NCBI GenBank assembly: GCA_025529335.1
Contig: JAMYHX010000283.1
Coordinates: 1 to 54,861, forward strand
DNA: 54,861 bases
Direction: 5' to 3'
Origin: Rhizopus sp. PT2906
Taxonomy: Eukaryota > Mucoromycota > Mucoromycetes > Mucorales > Rhizopodaceae
Position numbers and translations under genes: made by a program. Each line of letters begins with the position of its first letter. Positions within the stretch are counted from its first letter, which is position 1. Below the pieces are notes generated by a model. That model ran no database searches. It was not told the origin of the DNA and worked only from the letters and a program-made list of their open reading frames with translations. Positions 1-12,639 of the stretch are shown piece by piece.

Positions 1-3000
1 ATGACCTTTCTTGTGATTAGATTCAAGTCTGCTTGAATCATGTTATTGCCAAAGATCTGATCCATATACTGTCGAACTGCATTCGTCGTCGGTAATAAAA
101 GTACTGTATGATAGATAATACTCATACATACTATACCAAACGCCCAATCCTATATCTCCATTAGTCTACGCATTCTCTTCCCTTTTACACGTTACCTGTG
201 ATAGGTTGATGACGATGGGTCCACTTGAGTTATGGATTCGGATCGGCATAAATACAAATAAATCAACTGAAACACCAAGCAAGAGGGGAATAATCACGGC
301 AAGCGTCGAAATTAGATAAATGTATCGACTTGCCTATACAGCAGTATCAGTATACTCGATTCGTTTCTTTTTTTTTTTTTCAGGATATACCTTGATTCCC
401 TTTTCTTTTATATATGCTAAACATTGCTCGGTTTGAGCGTTCCCTCTAGCTGAGTAAGCAACGTAGGACTGGTACAGCCAATGGGCAAGATATCCAATAC
501 ACATCATTAGGTACAAGCCAAGGGCAAATGAATAAAGGTCGTTGACGACGTCCGCTTGCGGCGCAAGATAGACTTTAAACAAGAGTCTTCCAACAAGTAC
601 TATCATCACAATACATCAATTCATCATAACAACATCATTATTATTATTATTTTGTGTACACTTACATGGTACAACCGTGACTGAGCAAACAAAAAGTGAG
701 ATAGAGAACCACATAAATAATAGAAAAATAATTGTCTAAATAAAGCATTAGTTTTTTCATTTTTTAAACACAGCCAAACTTACTCGAAGCTTAAAGTGAG
801 GCGGAACATAAACAACAATCGTCGATTGTGATTCATCCCCTGTATCAGCCGCTGCAGGATGTCCTCTTCTTCTCTCTTCCTCATCAATTGCTTCTAAAGT
901 CACAGGGTCTACGGGCACCAGCATTCGACGTTTGGGGTCAACAGGTACACTGTCATATTTGGGCACACGCATAAGCATGCCGTCCCTCTTGAAGACAACA
1001 TTGTCGTCACTATCAATACCAACGTCTGAAAACTCGTCTGTCGGAATCGTAGCTTTTTCACGCAAGATCCATGCCTTAAGCGTCTTTCGAACGTGTCGAC
1101 CTTCTTCGTCCGGCATACGGACATTAAACATAAACGACGTGAGACGTAACTGACGAGAGGCAAAGTGCCACCAGAGGTCAAGTGCCCGCTTTGAATTCTC
1201 TCGGGGATTCATAAACTGAACGAGCGGCGGTACCAAAAACTGAGTAATCAGCAGATCAACTGCAAGAGTTGATAAAGGCTTATTGAACGGCAATCGCAGA
1301 GGGAACACCACGCCAGTATAGGCAAGCGAATAAGTCACGGTACCGACCCCAAAGACGAGCATAACGGAATAAATAAGCGCAGACTGGCTGATCTTGTGTA
1401 AAAGATTCGGTAAGGGTCGTTCTACCATTTCCTGTACTGGGTGAAACTGAGGGTCGTTGGGATCTCGTATAAACCACATCACACCAGGGCGGATTATTTC
1501 TCGGCATACAGTGATAAAGATGGCAAAGTAAAACAATACACCTGTACCAAGGAACCAGTGCAGAAAGTAAGACGAGTATGGGCTCTTCAAGTGGAACATG
1601 TATCGTGATTCAATCGAAGCGTTCACAAAGAGAGGAAGTGTAGCCAGGTCAAGCAAGAAACCACAGACGGTTGGAAAAACAACGAGCTCAATCACGATAA
1701 AGAATAAAACTTTGAGAAAGATGCCTTGCTGTCGAATGACATCTTGTACGGCCGTTCTGGACGAACCACGACGTCTTCCATGAGCCAAGTACCATGATCC
1801 AAGACAGATAAACACAAAGTAACCTACCAAAATACACATACTACGGTCCAAAACGGTTTGACCAAGCGCAAACTGATACCATCGTTCCAGGGCTCGTTTA
1901 CTCGTCTCCTCCAGTTGAGTATGAATGAATGTCAAATCGAACAAGCCTTGGCTGGAGGTTCCGTTTGCCGCGTGTAAAACAGGGGATTCTTTAGAAAGTT
2001 CGTCATAAACTGAGCTGACAGTGACTTGAATAGGTTCTGGCACAAACTGTTTCCAATAGACTTCAATGACTGACCAAGCATAAGGAAGACATGTGTCCAG
2101 CACAAAATCGACAAGTGGATCTGTAATAAATCGAAGTATGTAAATAGGTGTTTCGATAAAACTGATAGGTCGAATCATGATCACCAGGCGTCCGACTACA
2201 TAAGGGATCCAAACCGCTAGACCGAGGCACAGACTGATCATCAGTGACATGAGCACAGAGTTTTGTACTAACATCCAAGGGTTGCCTCGCATACCAATTG
2301 CTTCTAATACGCCATTGATATCATCCGCAACTTCAAATGGTTCCTCATTATCTTCAGCAGGTGGTGGTGGTGGTGGAAGTGGAGGGGGAACGATCGGGTT
2401 ATGAGGGGCTCGAGGTCGTTCAAAAATAGCATTGTCCATCTGTTGAAAATGACGGCGATAATGGAACTCTTCGTCTCTTCTTACATCTAATTCATCAAGA
2501 TGAAGGTCTCTTCCTGCCAGCACTTCAGGTCGATGCTGATAGAATGGCGGTAGGAATTCATCGTGTCCTGTTTCGGGCGCACCTTCTTCTTGAGGTTCAT
2601 GCTGATCAGAGTCAAGCATAAAGGAAGGTCGAGAGGACGATCCGGCGAACAAAGCATTCAAGCGGTCATTCTCGCCCTCTTCTTCCTCTTCTGGATGATT
2701 TAGCCAGTGCACAGCACTTTCTGTTGAATGACGGTGATGTCTATGATTCAGCTCGTTCTCAATTTCATTTCTTATTCCACCCAACTGATGTTCCAAATGT
2801 TGAATATATTCATTCTCCGGATCATGTCTTCGCTCAGGCGTGGGTGGATTCATAACTTGCACGACGTTCAGCAAAGTATCAATTGCGACCTGTTCCTGTA
2901 CTAACTGCTGTTCATCACGATTTTGTTGCTGTTGTTCTTGAACGACAACGGGTTCAAAGTTATTATTGTTACGATCTGCAGGTAAATTTTGCATAACCCA

Positions 3001-3770
3001 TTCTCTAAATAAGTAAGCTGCCACAAAGATAATGACTACAAATGCTGTTATGATCTGTCCTTCGAAGCAGTCGCTTAAAAAGTTCCTATTTTAAACTGTC
3101 AGTGCTCTTTCTCACTAAGCGTGATTTATATATTTACTTTAGCACACTTGATGTCACTTTATCTTCTGATGTAATCGTCATATTGGATGTTTTAATTGTG
3201 TTGAAACCAATATGTTCACCACTCCAAAAATAAAATCGCCAAGTCCAGAGTGTAAAATTGGGCAAGATGACAAGCCAGACGAAAATGACGATGATGCTTC
3301 GAAACAGGGTCTTTAACAAGTACATGAGGCGTTGAATGAGCTGCGAACATAATACATACAATGGTACTTTTTCAGGCATATCAGCACGATAGATGGGTGA
3401 AAACTGAAATGGATATTCGCATAGTTCACAGTATCTATTCAGGCAGGGAGAGAAGGTTAGCTTCTCTGTCTTTGTATCTTTGTATGCTCCTTTTGAGGCG
3501 TATATACATCTGACGACTCCTTACTTTTTTTTACTGTGAGATAACCATTCTATAAGACTGTACAAGAACATATGAGACTAAAGTAAAGAAGGAATTGAAA
3601 GATCTTACCAGTCTTCATGTACAAAACGAATGCTTCCAGAACATTTACAAGGATGATACAAAGGATGGTCAGGTGTAGATTCACTTCTACAGACCCTACA
3701 AATTTCTACAAGGAAAATGAATAAAGAACGAATTTTATTTCATATTGATTTCACCTTGATCCTCATCCAT
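1..3770 (-). CDS. SSM4: ERAD E3 ubiquitin ligase DOA10/MARCH6 (3' end outside window)
   Basis: Polytopic ER/inner nuclear membrane RING-CH ubiquitin ligase that marks misfolded membrane and cytosolic proteins for ERAD. Exons (-): 3770-3755, 3705-3609, 3557-3525, 3434-3138, 3085-784, 735-666, 599-391, 333-196, 149 to beyond 1; all phases agree, giving about 1,103 residues so far. The N-terminus carries a C4HC3 RING-CH domain: ICRVC, then HPCKCSGS, HEDC, YCELC, directly followed by FSPIYRADMPEK, a hallmark of the family. Exon 4 encodes the first membrane segments, exon 5 an acidic, proline-rich loop and then many hydrophobic segments, and the last exons the C-terminal membrane region (VVPLLVGRLLFK; QDWAFGIV), which aligns with MARCH6 by memory. 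The first exon is only 16 nt and the third only 33 nt. The stop codon lies outside the window. The family call is secure; the exon ends are inferred from splice consensus. Confidence 0.93.
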
Positions 3771-6619
3771 AATTTAGTTATATACTTTTCCTTCACTCTT
3801 TTTTTTCTTTTCTTTATTGCTTCTATTGTTTGTATGCAAAGAGAGAAAAAAAAATGACTTGTTTTTTATATTAAAGAGGAGAGAAGGAGAGAAAAATGGT
3901 ACAAGGAAATAGTAATACCGAAGCCTAAATGATTGGCTCATTTTTTTGAATGTAGTCACTTTTAGACCAAAATTGAGCTTGTCACCCGCACCTTTGAACT
4001 TAATAACACTCCCCCCTCCAAAGTGTCCTTTTTCATATTGAATATAATAAAAACGCAATGATATCAATTAATGACTCTGTGCTGTTTTGGATATCAAGAA
4101 AGTTCAATGACTTTCATAATAGAGGCTATATTTTAGATTAGGTGGAAGTTATTCTAGAAGGTCGATATTCCTCTTCTCTATACATCTTTAAAGAGTTGAA
4201 GACAATGTTACTCTTTATCGCTATATACACTCGATTAATTACTGCTATGAATACTCACGTTTTTGATGGGATACTTTTGCTATTTGTTCGTAAAATGTGT
4301 ATACACGAAAGTGAGTTATATGAACTAAAACCCTTTCAATATTTGATATATTTGATGTCTAAAGGACTAAAGGAAAAAGCTACAGGAGTCTCTTCCGCTG
4401 AAATAACACGCGTTGTTACCTTTTTTTTTTTTTTTTTTTTTTCAGCAATGAGATGGGCTCAGCCTCGACGGCACGGTAATGTCAGCTGCTGTATGAGTAT
4501 CTTTTTGAGAAGAGACCATCTGAATACTCTTTGGGACAAACATGGATCTCTGCATCAGATTATGTTGTAAAGTAATGTATATTTATTTTATTATAAATAC
4601 AATAGACTTTTGAAGATCTTCGCATGGTCTAAGAGAAAGCATGGGGATAAAGATATCCTTACCTTCCCATCATGGCCCCTCCTACCCTGGATCATCCGTT
4701 CATTTTAGCGGAGAAATTAGCTGCGTTCTCTTTAATGAGAGCCACTTTACGCACTCGACCTACTTTGGTCCCTTGTAGAGTTGCCCAGACATAAGTAACC
4801 ATCTCACAGCGCATTTATCTGATCGTGTCACGAAGAGAATCTTTCAAGATTAACTCTGACACGTATGCCTATTCTTCGCTTTTTTTTGCTTAATAACTGC
4901 ATAAAATATACAACTGAAACTGCTTTCCTTTACTGTTCAAGGCATCCATATTGATGACACGTATATTGATTGAAACACTAGTTCACTTGCATCTTAACGT
5001 ACTCATTAACTACCTTAGACGGCATAGATTGCTAAACGATAAGAAAAATCTATCAAGCATCTTTAGCCTTAGAATTTTTAAGCTAACCAAAGTATCTTGT
5101 AGGTTGATTTAACTTGTAGATGTTTTTAGAACGATGTTGTTTCACAAGCAAACGATGTTAAAGACCTGCTGATCGAAGACGATGGTTTTTTCGAGATAGT
5201 ATAAGGCGTTTTCTTTTTCTTTTTTTTGTTGTTATCTTTTGCTCCACACTCTCCTGATTCCCAAACGGTACTTTTTAGATTTAACTATTATCTTTATCGC
5301 GTTTGATAATAAGCTTCCTTATTGTGCCTATAGCAAACACATGGTGTCACTTCCGATGTTGCTATTCTTAGTTTAGTGAGCATTGATAACATCGTCGGTG
5401 AGTTTATCAATTTTTTTTTTCCTCTTTCTATAAAAATAGGATGGAGTCGTATTTGGTTTCCGAATTTTGAGTTCAACAAAAGATGTCAAGGAGACGTCAA
5501 AGCATCATACCAGCAATGGCTTGTTTTGTTTTTTGTTTTTTCTTATTCTGATTTATCAAAAAGTTGTATTACGATTTTGTGATTCAATAGTATTTTCATC
5601 TCAGTTAGAGGGTCCTTGCTTTGTCTGGTGTTTCCTTAACCTTAGGCTCTATTGTTTATGTGTTGTAGATCACTTGTGTTTCCCATTTATCAGATGAAAA
5701 TTCTAGATAATACTAGCATGATTCTTTTTTTTTTTAAAAAAAAAGAAAGAGTTAAACCATGTTATGCTTATCCATTTCTGCTTATGTCTTCACCTGATCT
5801 TGCTTTATATTTTTTATTGAATGTCAAGTACACTTTTAAGAGAATGCTAGACTTACTAAAACAGCACTAAAATAAGGTTGTAGAACGGCTCACTGTACTA
5901 CTGCTCAGACCATCATGTTACAATCATGGTTAGTGCAAATTGTTAAATAAATTATAACACAGAATTTAGCATTTCACCCTTTTGCAGTGTCTTTAGTTTG
6001 TCACTTTGTAAGTTATGTGTGCGTGTGTGTGTGTGCATATATATGTTGTGTTTGTGTGAAACGTTTCCCTTGATTGATCTGAAATGATCATCCTGACACA
6101 GTGAAACAAATATCTTATTAATTCTTTAAATTATAAATGATCTTTTTTTTTTAAAAAAAAAAAAACCCAAGTTCTGTCTCGACCTTCTTCAAAGAAAGAG
6201 AGAGAGAGAGAGAAAGGAAATCGCTCTTTGCTAGATAATGATTGGATGAAAATTTATTTAAAGAAATGGATATGAGTGGGCAAATAGAGCTGAGTCATAG
6301 AAAACAAGGTTCGTGAGTGCATTGATAGGAAACACAAGCTTTTGATTAACTCAGTATCAAGCATTTACAACTATTGCTAAACTTACTCTTTTAATAAAAA
6401 GTAAAATAGCAAGTGTGACAGAATGAGGATATCATCAAGCAATTATTTTAGTATTTAGATTAAGGTATCACAACATGAATACATGGTGTGTAAAAAGTAA
6501 CCCTATTTTAAATGATATAAAAATGTGTTTAACGCACTTTTTCCATACATCATTTCTTTCCTTTCCACTTCCCTTTTTTTATTTTTCTTTTTATCTCTTG
6601 AAAGGTCTTTTTTGATTTC
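3771..6619. other. Intergenic region, no supportable gene
   Basis: This 2.85 kb stretch lies between the divergent DOA10 and RhoGEF genes. It is AT-rich, with a 22-nt T run at 4421-4442, a GT microsatellite at 6017-6035 and a GA microsatellite at 6197-6214. Open frames here (for example 4142-4570 on + and overlapping 40-codon frames on both strands at 4672-4814) resemble no family I know and have no consistent splice structure. The last few hundred bases should hold the RhoGEF promoter; a CT-rich tract runs just before its start codon. Confidence 0.6.
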
Positions 6620-8459
6620 ATGGATAAACAACAACAGAGGCTCTTTACCAATAATAAGCCTCCAAGTATGACAAACTATCAGAGTCCAAGAGAAAGTTTT
6701 ACAAGTTCAAGTACAGGAACGAGCAGTAGTCGATATACGAATAGTGGGTTTTTGACAGCAGCTTCACTATCTTCAATCGATCATCAATCCACTGCATCCT
6801 CTGCCATTCATTTTTTGAGTGATTCGATGATTGCTAGCGAATCTCAGGATTTTGATATTATTGATAGCTTAAATTACGAAGACATCGATGAAACATTGCT
6901 AGGTACAATTGTTTTTTTTTTTTTCTTTATTTTTCTATTTTACTCATTATTTCACACACAGGCCATGAGTTAACTCATCGGAATAGAGAAAAAATCGTGA
7001 ATACATTGATCAGGTCAGAGCAAGGTTATACAAACTCGCTTCACTTGGTGAAACAACTCTTCCTAGTACCATTAAGGAAGGACACAAAACAGTCCACCTT
7101 TAGTTTTTTGACTACTAAAAAAGTGCCTTGTACTGAAAGAGAGTATCGTTGGTTGTTTGGAAATTATGAAGAAATCATTAAATTACATGATATGGTCCTT
7201 AGCTCTTTAAAAGAAAGGTAAAATCATAAAAAAAAAGAATCAGGGCAATATTCATTTCTTTATATAGAATGCAAATTTGGGGCCCTACTCAAATCTTATC
7301 AGACGTATTTCAATCTTGGGTAATAAAAAAAAAGCAATGCTTTTTACATGTATAAGCTAACCGTTTTCAAAGTTTCCTCATTTAGAGATCTATCGCAGTT
7401 ACTTTAATAACTATGGAGTGTCTTTGACCACTTATGAAAGACTCACCCGATATCAGCCTTTTAAAAAATTTCTTGATGCAAGTAAACAAACAAGTTTATG
7501 ATTTTAAAAGCCCCATTGTTTCTAATAAGGAATGATTCTAGGCCACGTATAAAGATCAGGCTGCACAAGATGTTGACCTACTTGCGCTGTTACAATTACC
7601 CGCTTCGTGTATCTCCCGTTATGCTGATACTATTTCTCACCTGGCCGATCTTACACCACCCATGCATCCGGATTACACCGGCTTACAAAAATGCAAACAA
7701 TGGATCATTCAGTTTAGACAATCAATGACAGAAAAGTAAAGAGAAAAGAAATTATACATTTTTAAAACTCACTGCTGACATTGTATATTTAGGATGCTTG
7801 ATGCCCAAAATGTTGACAAGGTGTTACGGCTCCATGAAGCCTTTGTCGATGCACCCTTTACGGTAAGAGCGGAACGCAGATTGATTCTGCAGGGTAACCT
7901 CTGCCGTGTTACACTCAGTTCTCGCTCAGTGGGCGAAGAAAGGAAATATATTCTGTTTACAGATATGCTCGTGTACGTAAAGCCCATGCAACAAAAGGGC
8001 ATGACGCGTTTACAGTATAAGGGCCATATCGTACTTGATCGAGCCAAGGTCCGTTCATTGTCCAAGGAAGAAGCAGGTGGAATTGCTCATTGCTTTGAAC
8101 TCACTCCTTCACATGCTGGAGTAGATAGTTTAAATACTACCTTCGTGAGTACAGCTCCATCTTTTGTTCTTTATGTTGGATCAGATGAAGAACGAAAAGA
8201 ATGGATTAGTAAGTTAACTGATGTGATTGATAACCTGGACAGATTAGCGATGATCAAGCAAGGTAAGAAACCTGATCTCGAATGACCCCTGTTTGGAATT
8301 ATTAATACCGTTGGTGTAGCACATGCGAATAGAAAACGAATTCAAGACTTGGCACCAAAAGGAAGTGCTATCGCTTCAGTAGCTGCTTCTGTCAACTCTT
8401 TATCCCTTGATGATAGTAACAAATCAAGTTCTTCAAAAGAATCTTTTTATACCAACTAA
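6620..8459 (+). CDS. Rho guanine nucleotide exchange factor (DH-PH domains)
   Basis: Predicted activator of Rho-family GTPases, exchanging GDP for GTP at the cell cortex. Exons: 6620-6902, 6962-7217, 7268-7319, 7373-7477, 7542-7735, 7793-8262, 8320-8459; 499 residues, phases consistent. The N-terminus (about 95 residues) is Ser/Thr/Gln-rich and probably disordered. The DH domain begins at NREKIVNTLIRSEQGYTNSL (about residue 100) and ends near residue 300, with LLALLQLPASCISRY matching the conserved helix that binds the GTPase. The PH domain (about 318-445) contains RKYILFTDMLVYVKP and ends in FVLYVGSDEERKEWISKL. A short serine-rich tail follows. The fourth intron (7478-7541) uses a GC donor (GCAAGT); the nearby GT site would break the frame. 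The precise GTPase target cannot be read from the sequence. Confidence 0.88.
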
Positions 8460-8668
8460 GTCTCTTTTCTTTTAAAGATCAGTTTGAAATGATTATGCCT
8501 TCCCCCCCCCTCCCACTTCCTTTTTTTCCACCCTTTTCTTTCCTTTTTTTTTTTACTATGAAAAGCAAAAAAAGTATAATGTTTTCAATATAGCGTATGC
8601 ATTATGATAATATTTATTACAAGTATAAATGTGTTTTTTTGTCAAGGTATCGTTTTTAATGCGTGTGG

Positions 8669-9380
8669 TTATTCAGAGTCTACCCAATCTGAGGCAATAA
8701 CTCCAAAATAAGGCACTTGGTATCTTTCTAATGACACGCCATCCAAGTAAGCTCGGTACCTTTTTTTTTCTTTTAGAATCTCCGAACATAGAATGGATAT
8801 AAAAACTTACATCAGATAAAGCCAAAATCCAATAGAGAAAAAGAACAAGATCCAAGATAAAAAGGTGGAAATGAACAATAAGAGAAATTGTATGAACAGC
8901 AGTGAAGAAAATACAAGTGATGACTAACAGCCTATTATTCTCTTTTTCTTTTTTCCTTTCTTTATTTTTACCTGCCAAGCATGAAAACGAACATAATCAT
9001 TTTGTGTTTCCAGTATTAAAAATATCAATCCTATATGCAAACATAAACAAAGCGACCTTGGATTTTCCTATTGTCTTACCTGTGATTGGACCAAAAAGAT
9101 AACAAAAGGCAGCCTCAATATCCACTCGAATAGGTACTGTTGTTTCATACTTGTTTACGCGAACACTGTTGATATTTATGTTGCTACTACTACTACTACT
9201 AATACCATTGCCATCAACTACATTGCTACTACTACTGCCTACACCAAGCACGCCTTGCTCAGCAAAAGATTCAGGATTACCTGATTGGTAAGAACTAAAT
9301 CCCGGCAAAGGCTGTTTTTGTTTCTTGACACGAGTACTTCTATCTTCGTCAGGTGAAGGTGAATATGGAGAGAAATTCAT
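8669..9380 (-). CDS. Small DUF4870/UPF0132-like membrane protein
   Basis: Exons (-): 9380-9080, 9030-8972, 8923-8811, 8759-8669; 187 residues, phases consistent. The first about 75 residues are Ser/Asn/Pro-rich and look disordered. The conserved core follows: DIEAAFCYLFGPITG, then a hydrophobic helix, LETQNDYVRFHAWQ, two further hydrophobic helices, and a C-terminal RYQVPYFGVIASDWVDSE. The pairing of YLFGPITG with NDYVRFHAWQS is typical of the DUF4870 (UPF0132, Tic20-like) family of three- to four-helix membrane proteins, whose biochemical role is not established. It is divergent from POB3 with only 174 bp between start codons. The second acceptor was chosen as CTGTTAG because it alone keeps the helix frame open. 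Confidence 0.82.
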
Positions 9381-9554
9381 GATTAAAGAAGAAAAAAAGA
9401 AAAGAAAACCTTACATCGTCATGAAAGCAGTGTGGAGTCTGAATTATTTGCATTGTGACGTACTTGGCAAAAAAGACGCGAGCGCGCGCTGTTTTTCTCT
9501 AAAAAAAAAAAAAAGCTTTCTTTTTTTTCTCTTATTTTTTATTTGCGTAGTATA
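9381..9554. promoter_or_regulatory. Divergent promoter between DUF4870-like gene and POB3
   Basis: Only 174 bp separate the two opposed start codons. The stretch has a GC-rich spot (GACGCGAGCGCGCGC, about 9474-9488) beside poly-A and poly-T runs of the kind that exclude nucleosomes. No TATA box is evident. The TTTGCGTAG just before the POB3 start could also be a 5'-UTR splice acceptor. Confidence 0.5.
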
Positions 9555-11365
9555 ATGGCTGATAAAAAGACATTTGACTATCATTCCATCTTTTGCGGTC
9601 TATCAGCTGATGTAGGTCGATTTCGTTTAGCACAAAGTGGTATGGGTTGGAAAGGACCTCGTGATCGTACTGTGCTTATTTCTCCTGATGATGTCAAAAG
9701 GACGAATTGGATGAGAGTAGCTCGAGGATACGAGTTGCGTGTGACCATGAAGGATAATGTGATTCATAAATTTGATGGATTCAAGTCTGAAGTAAGCATT
9801 TTGTTGAATAAAACTGAACATGCAATTGATTTGCTTTTAGGATTTTGAAGAACTGCGAGATGCCTTAAAATTACTCTATCGATTGAACCTTGAAGTAAAA
9901 GAAATCAGTGTTAAAGGCTGGAACTGGGGAAAGGCTGATTTCCAAGGTAAAAAAAAAATAGTTAATATACATAATATGCTAATATTTATTAGGATCCAAC
10001 TTGAATTTTACTGTGGGCAACAAGTTGATGTTTGAATTGCCTCTTGCCAAAGCCATTGCTACCAACAAACCCGGTAAAAATGAAGTCGCCATCAACTTTG
10101 TAGATCCTGGTCAACCTGCACCCGAAGGCATCAATCCTAAAGAGATGGATGAACTCATGGACTGCACCTTTTACGTTCCTGGTACAGTGTCCAAAGAAAC
10201 CGGAGATGATGAAAATAGTATTGAGGATGAAGAAGAAGTGAATGCAGACATGGTCTTTTACGAAACAGTCAAATCAAAGCTCGAGTTCAGTCAAATGACA
10301 ACCGAAAATATTGTACAGTTCCAGGAAATTTTGAGTTTGACTCCTCGTGGTCGTTACAACATCGACATGTACCAAGATTTCTTGCGTTTGCGTGGTAAAA
10401 CGTACGACTACAAGATTCTTTACTCCAATATTGTTCAACTCTTCCTTTTGTTAAAACCTGATGACGTTCATGTCTTGTTTGTGGTAAGTTTGTGTGTTTG
10501 TCTTGTTTCCTCATCTTCTCATATTACTTTCTTAGATCGGTTTAGATCCTCCTCTTCGTCAAGGTCAAACAAAGTATCCATTCCTCGTCTTCCAATTTGT
10601 GAGAGAAGAAGAGATTGATATTGATTTGAATTTGGAAGATTCAGTTTTAGAGGAAAAGTATGAAAACAAGCTTCAGAAACACTATGATGCACCTACCTAT
10701 GAAGTTGTCAGCAATGTATTCAGAGCATTAACAGGTCGAAAGGTGACATCTACTAGTACTTATCGTAGTCACCATGGCGCATATGCTTTGAAATGTTCAA
10801 TGAAAGCCAACGAAGGCTTTTTGTATCCATTGGAGCGTAGCTTATTGTTCATTCCCAAGCCACCTACATATATTCCTATCAATGAAATTGGTGTTGTCAC
10901 CTTCTCTCGTGTTGGTCAGACAGGTGGTAGCTCGCGTACGTTTGATATGAAGTTCCGCATGACAAGTGGTGCAGATATTCAGTTCTCTAGCATCAATCGT
11001 GAGGAATATGCCAATATTGAAGACTATCTAAAACAACGAAAGATTAAGATCAAGACAGAAGCAAACGAAGACACAGTGATTTCATACACCGATCTTGCTG
11101 ATCTGGATGAAGATGAAGATGATGAGGATGGAGAAGATTATGAAGCCAATAGAAAGAGACGAAGAGTGGAAAATAAGGGTGGTAGCTTGGATGAAGAGGA
11201 TGAAGAAAGTCGTAAGTGTTTTTATTTTTTATTTTTGCACAATATCTTCTCACACATGTACTCCTTTTAGCTGATGAAGACTTTGCTCCTGAGAGTGAAA
11301 GTGATGTTCCTGAAGACTATGATTCAGAAGCTGAAGATTCAGCTGATGAAAATGTATCAGAATAA
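9555..11365 (+). CDS. POB3: FACT complex subunit POB3 (SSRP1 homologue)
   Basis: Histone chaperone subunit that, with SPT16, loosens and rebuilds nucleosomes during transcription and replication. Exons: 9555-9791, 9841-9956 corrected to 9841-9946, 9993-10483, 10536-11211, 11271-11365; 534 residues, phases consistent. The N-terminal dimerisation domain opens with FDYHSIFCGLSADVGRFRLA and includes a GWNWG motif. The middle region has tandem PH-like folds (YPFLVFQFVREEE; FTFSR-type strand at GVVTFSRVGQ). The protein ends in a long Asp/Glu tail interrupted by a basic KRRRVENK patch and has no HMG box, as in fungal POB3 and unlike animal SSRP1. The start is the ATG at 9555, which gives MADKKTFDY. 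It is divergent from the membrane-protein gene upstream. Confidence 0.96.
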
Positions 11366-11597
11366 GCTGTATTCAAATGACAGCTCATACACATGATGAT
11401 AATTGTATATAATTTTCATATTATTTTAATAAACATTCGAAATCATACAAAATGCTCTTTTGTAAGAAAAAATAACAACCATTGTTACTTATGAAATATG
11501 CAACTCCTTGAACAAAAAGAAGACCGAGCAATGTTCATCCTGATAGTATATCCCTGTTTGCCAGGCAAGGATTCAAGGAGCCCTTTTATGAAAACAA

Positions 11598-11603
11598 TAT
11601 AAA
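11598..11603 (+). promoter_or_regulatory. TATA box of the cysteine-rich secreted protein gene
   Basis: TATAAA lies 41 nt upstream of the ATG at 11644 and is followed by a purine-rich then T/A-rich leader. Its position suits a focused, possibly strongly regulated promoter. Confidence 0.55.
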
Positions 11604-11643
11604 GAGAAGAGGAACAAAGAGCTTTGTTTCTTTAAAACAAATC

Positions 11644-11856
11644 ATGAAGTTGCTTGGTTTAGTCCTGCTCGTTTCTTTGTCTTTACAAGCTCTTTGTCAA
11701 AATTGCGAAAGTATATCTGGAGAAGGAGAACATTGTATCACGACTGAACAGTGTCAGATTGCAGGCAATTGTAAAGAAGGCTATCATTGTAAACACTTTG
11801 ATGGGACAGCATGTCCGCTTGTACCCTTTTCAAATTGTCATTGTCAACGAGTCTAA
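11644..11856 (+). CDS. Small secreted cysteine-rich protein
   Basis: A single-exon ORF of 70 residues with a clear signal peptide (MKLLGLVLLVSLSLQALC, cleavage probably near residue 18-19). The mature part of about 51 residues has eight cysteines after the signal (NCES, EHC, EQC, GNC, YHC, TAC, SNC, HCQ), enough for four disulfides. I do not recognise the family. Size, secretion and cysteine density resemble fungal secreted effector-like or antimicrobial-type peptides, but function is not inferred. A TATA box 41 nt upstream supports expression. It stands alone between POB3 and transposon debris. Confidence 0.75.
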   Translation: MKLLGLVLLVSLSLQALCQNCESISGEGEHCITTEQCQIAGNCKEGYHCKHFDGTACPLVPFSNCHCQRV

Positions 11857-12639
11857 GACGTAATTGTGATAGACTATTTTTAAATAAAAATACACAGATT
11901 CATTCATATAAAGAGACTTGGTCTCTTTTTTCCCTTCTCTTTCCTTTGGGGTTATTTTTTATCCTGATAAGTCCAAAGTGTTTCCATTTTTTTCCCACTT
12001 TGTGTGCATGTGACCATATCTCTAAAAGGTCAAACTAAATACAGTAATTTCTTGTTACATGATACACAGCAGTAAAGTGATAATGTGTACACAAATTTGA
12101 TTGAAATAAGATGAATTTTATGGAACATTGACAGATGCAGTGTTTCGTGTTAGGGAGCCAAAAATACAAAAAATGTACGACCAGTAATAATTTCTTGAAA
12201 GTCCAATAAAAACTTACAAAAGAGCACTCGCACTGGGTTCTGTGGATTATGACCAACTTATGTTTCAATTAATGATAGCAAACTTGATCAAATTGCATCC
12301 GTACTTGTGCAAATATTCATAGTTTAGGCAACAGCAACTCTAAAGAAAAGAACAAATACAGAAGTGACGCCTCTCCCAAAGGCACCTCGACAACACTGAC
12401 AACAATTTGTGGACCGTGTCAAATCAAAGAAGGATGCAAAAGATAATATAGATTGATGTACGGCCAATAAGTAAAAATAAAATAGGCGTAATGAAATGGT
12501 TTATGAAAGTCTGGGGATAAGCACTGATAGTAAACTAAAATAGCAGCTTCATAATTAACTAAAAGACCAATGAATAACGTATTGTTCATTTTATACTTAC
12601 TGAGACGTTAAGAGATGCACTGCCGTTATAGACAGCGTA
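11857..12639. other. Intergenic, nothing identified
   Basis: About 780 bp of AT-rich sequence between the secreted-protein gene and the Fanzor pseudogene. Short open frames on both strands show no family resemblance. Part may be terminal sequence of the decayed mobile element that follows. Confidence 0.5.

Noticed and set aside
4142..4570. 142-codon open frame on the plus strand with a T-run resembling a splice acceptor inside it
   Set aside because: No motif, no homologous feel, and the poly-T in the middle encodes a run of Phe; no flanking exon could be joined in frame.
4672..4814. Overlapping 40-codon frames on both strands
   Set aside because: Mutually exclusive, short and without any supporting signal; the minus-strand frame looks slightly protein-like but cannot be supported.
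4651..5640. ATATCCTTACC at about 4651 and TCCTTAAC at about 5634 looked like another U12 intron
   Set aside because: They are nearly 1 kb apart, with no coding sequence on either side.
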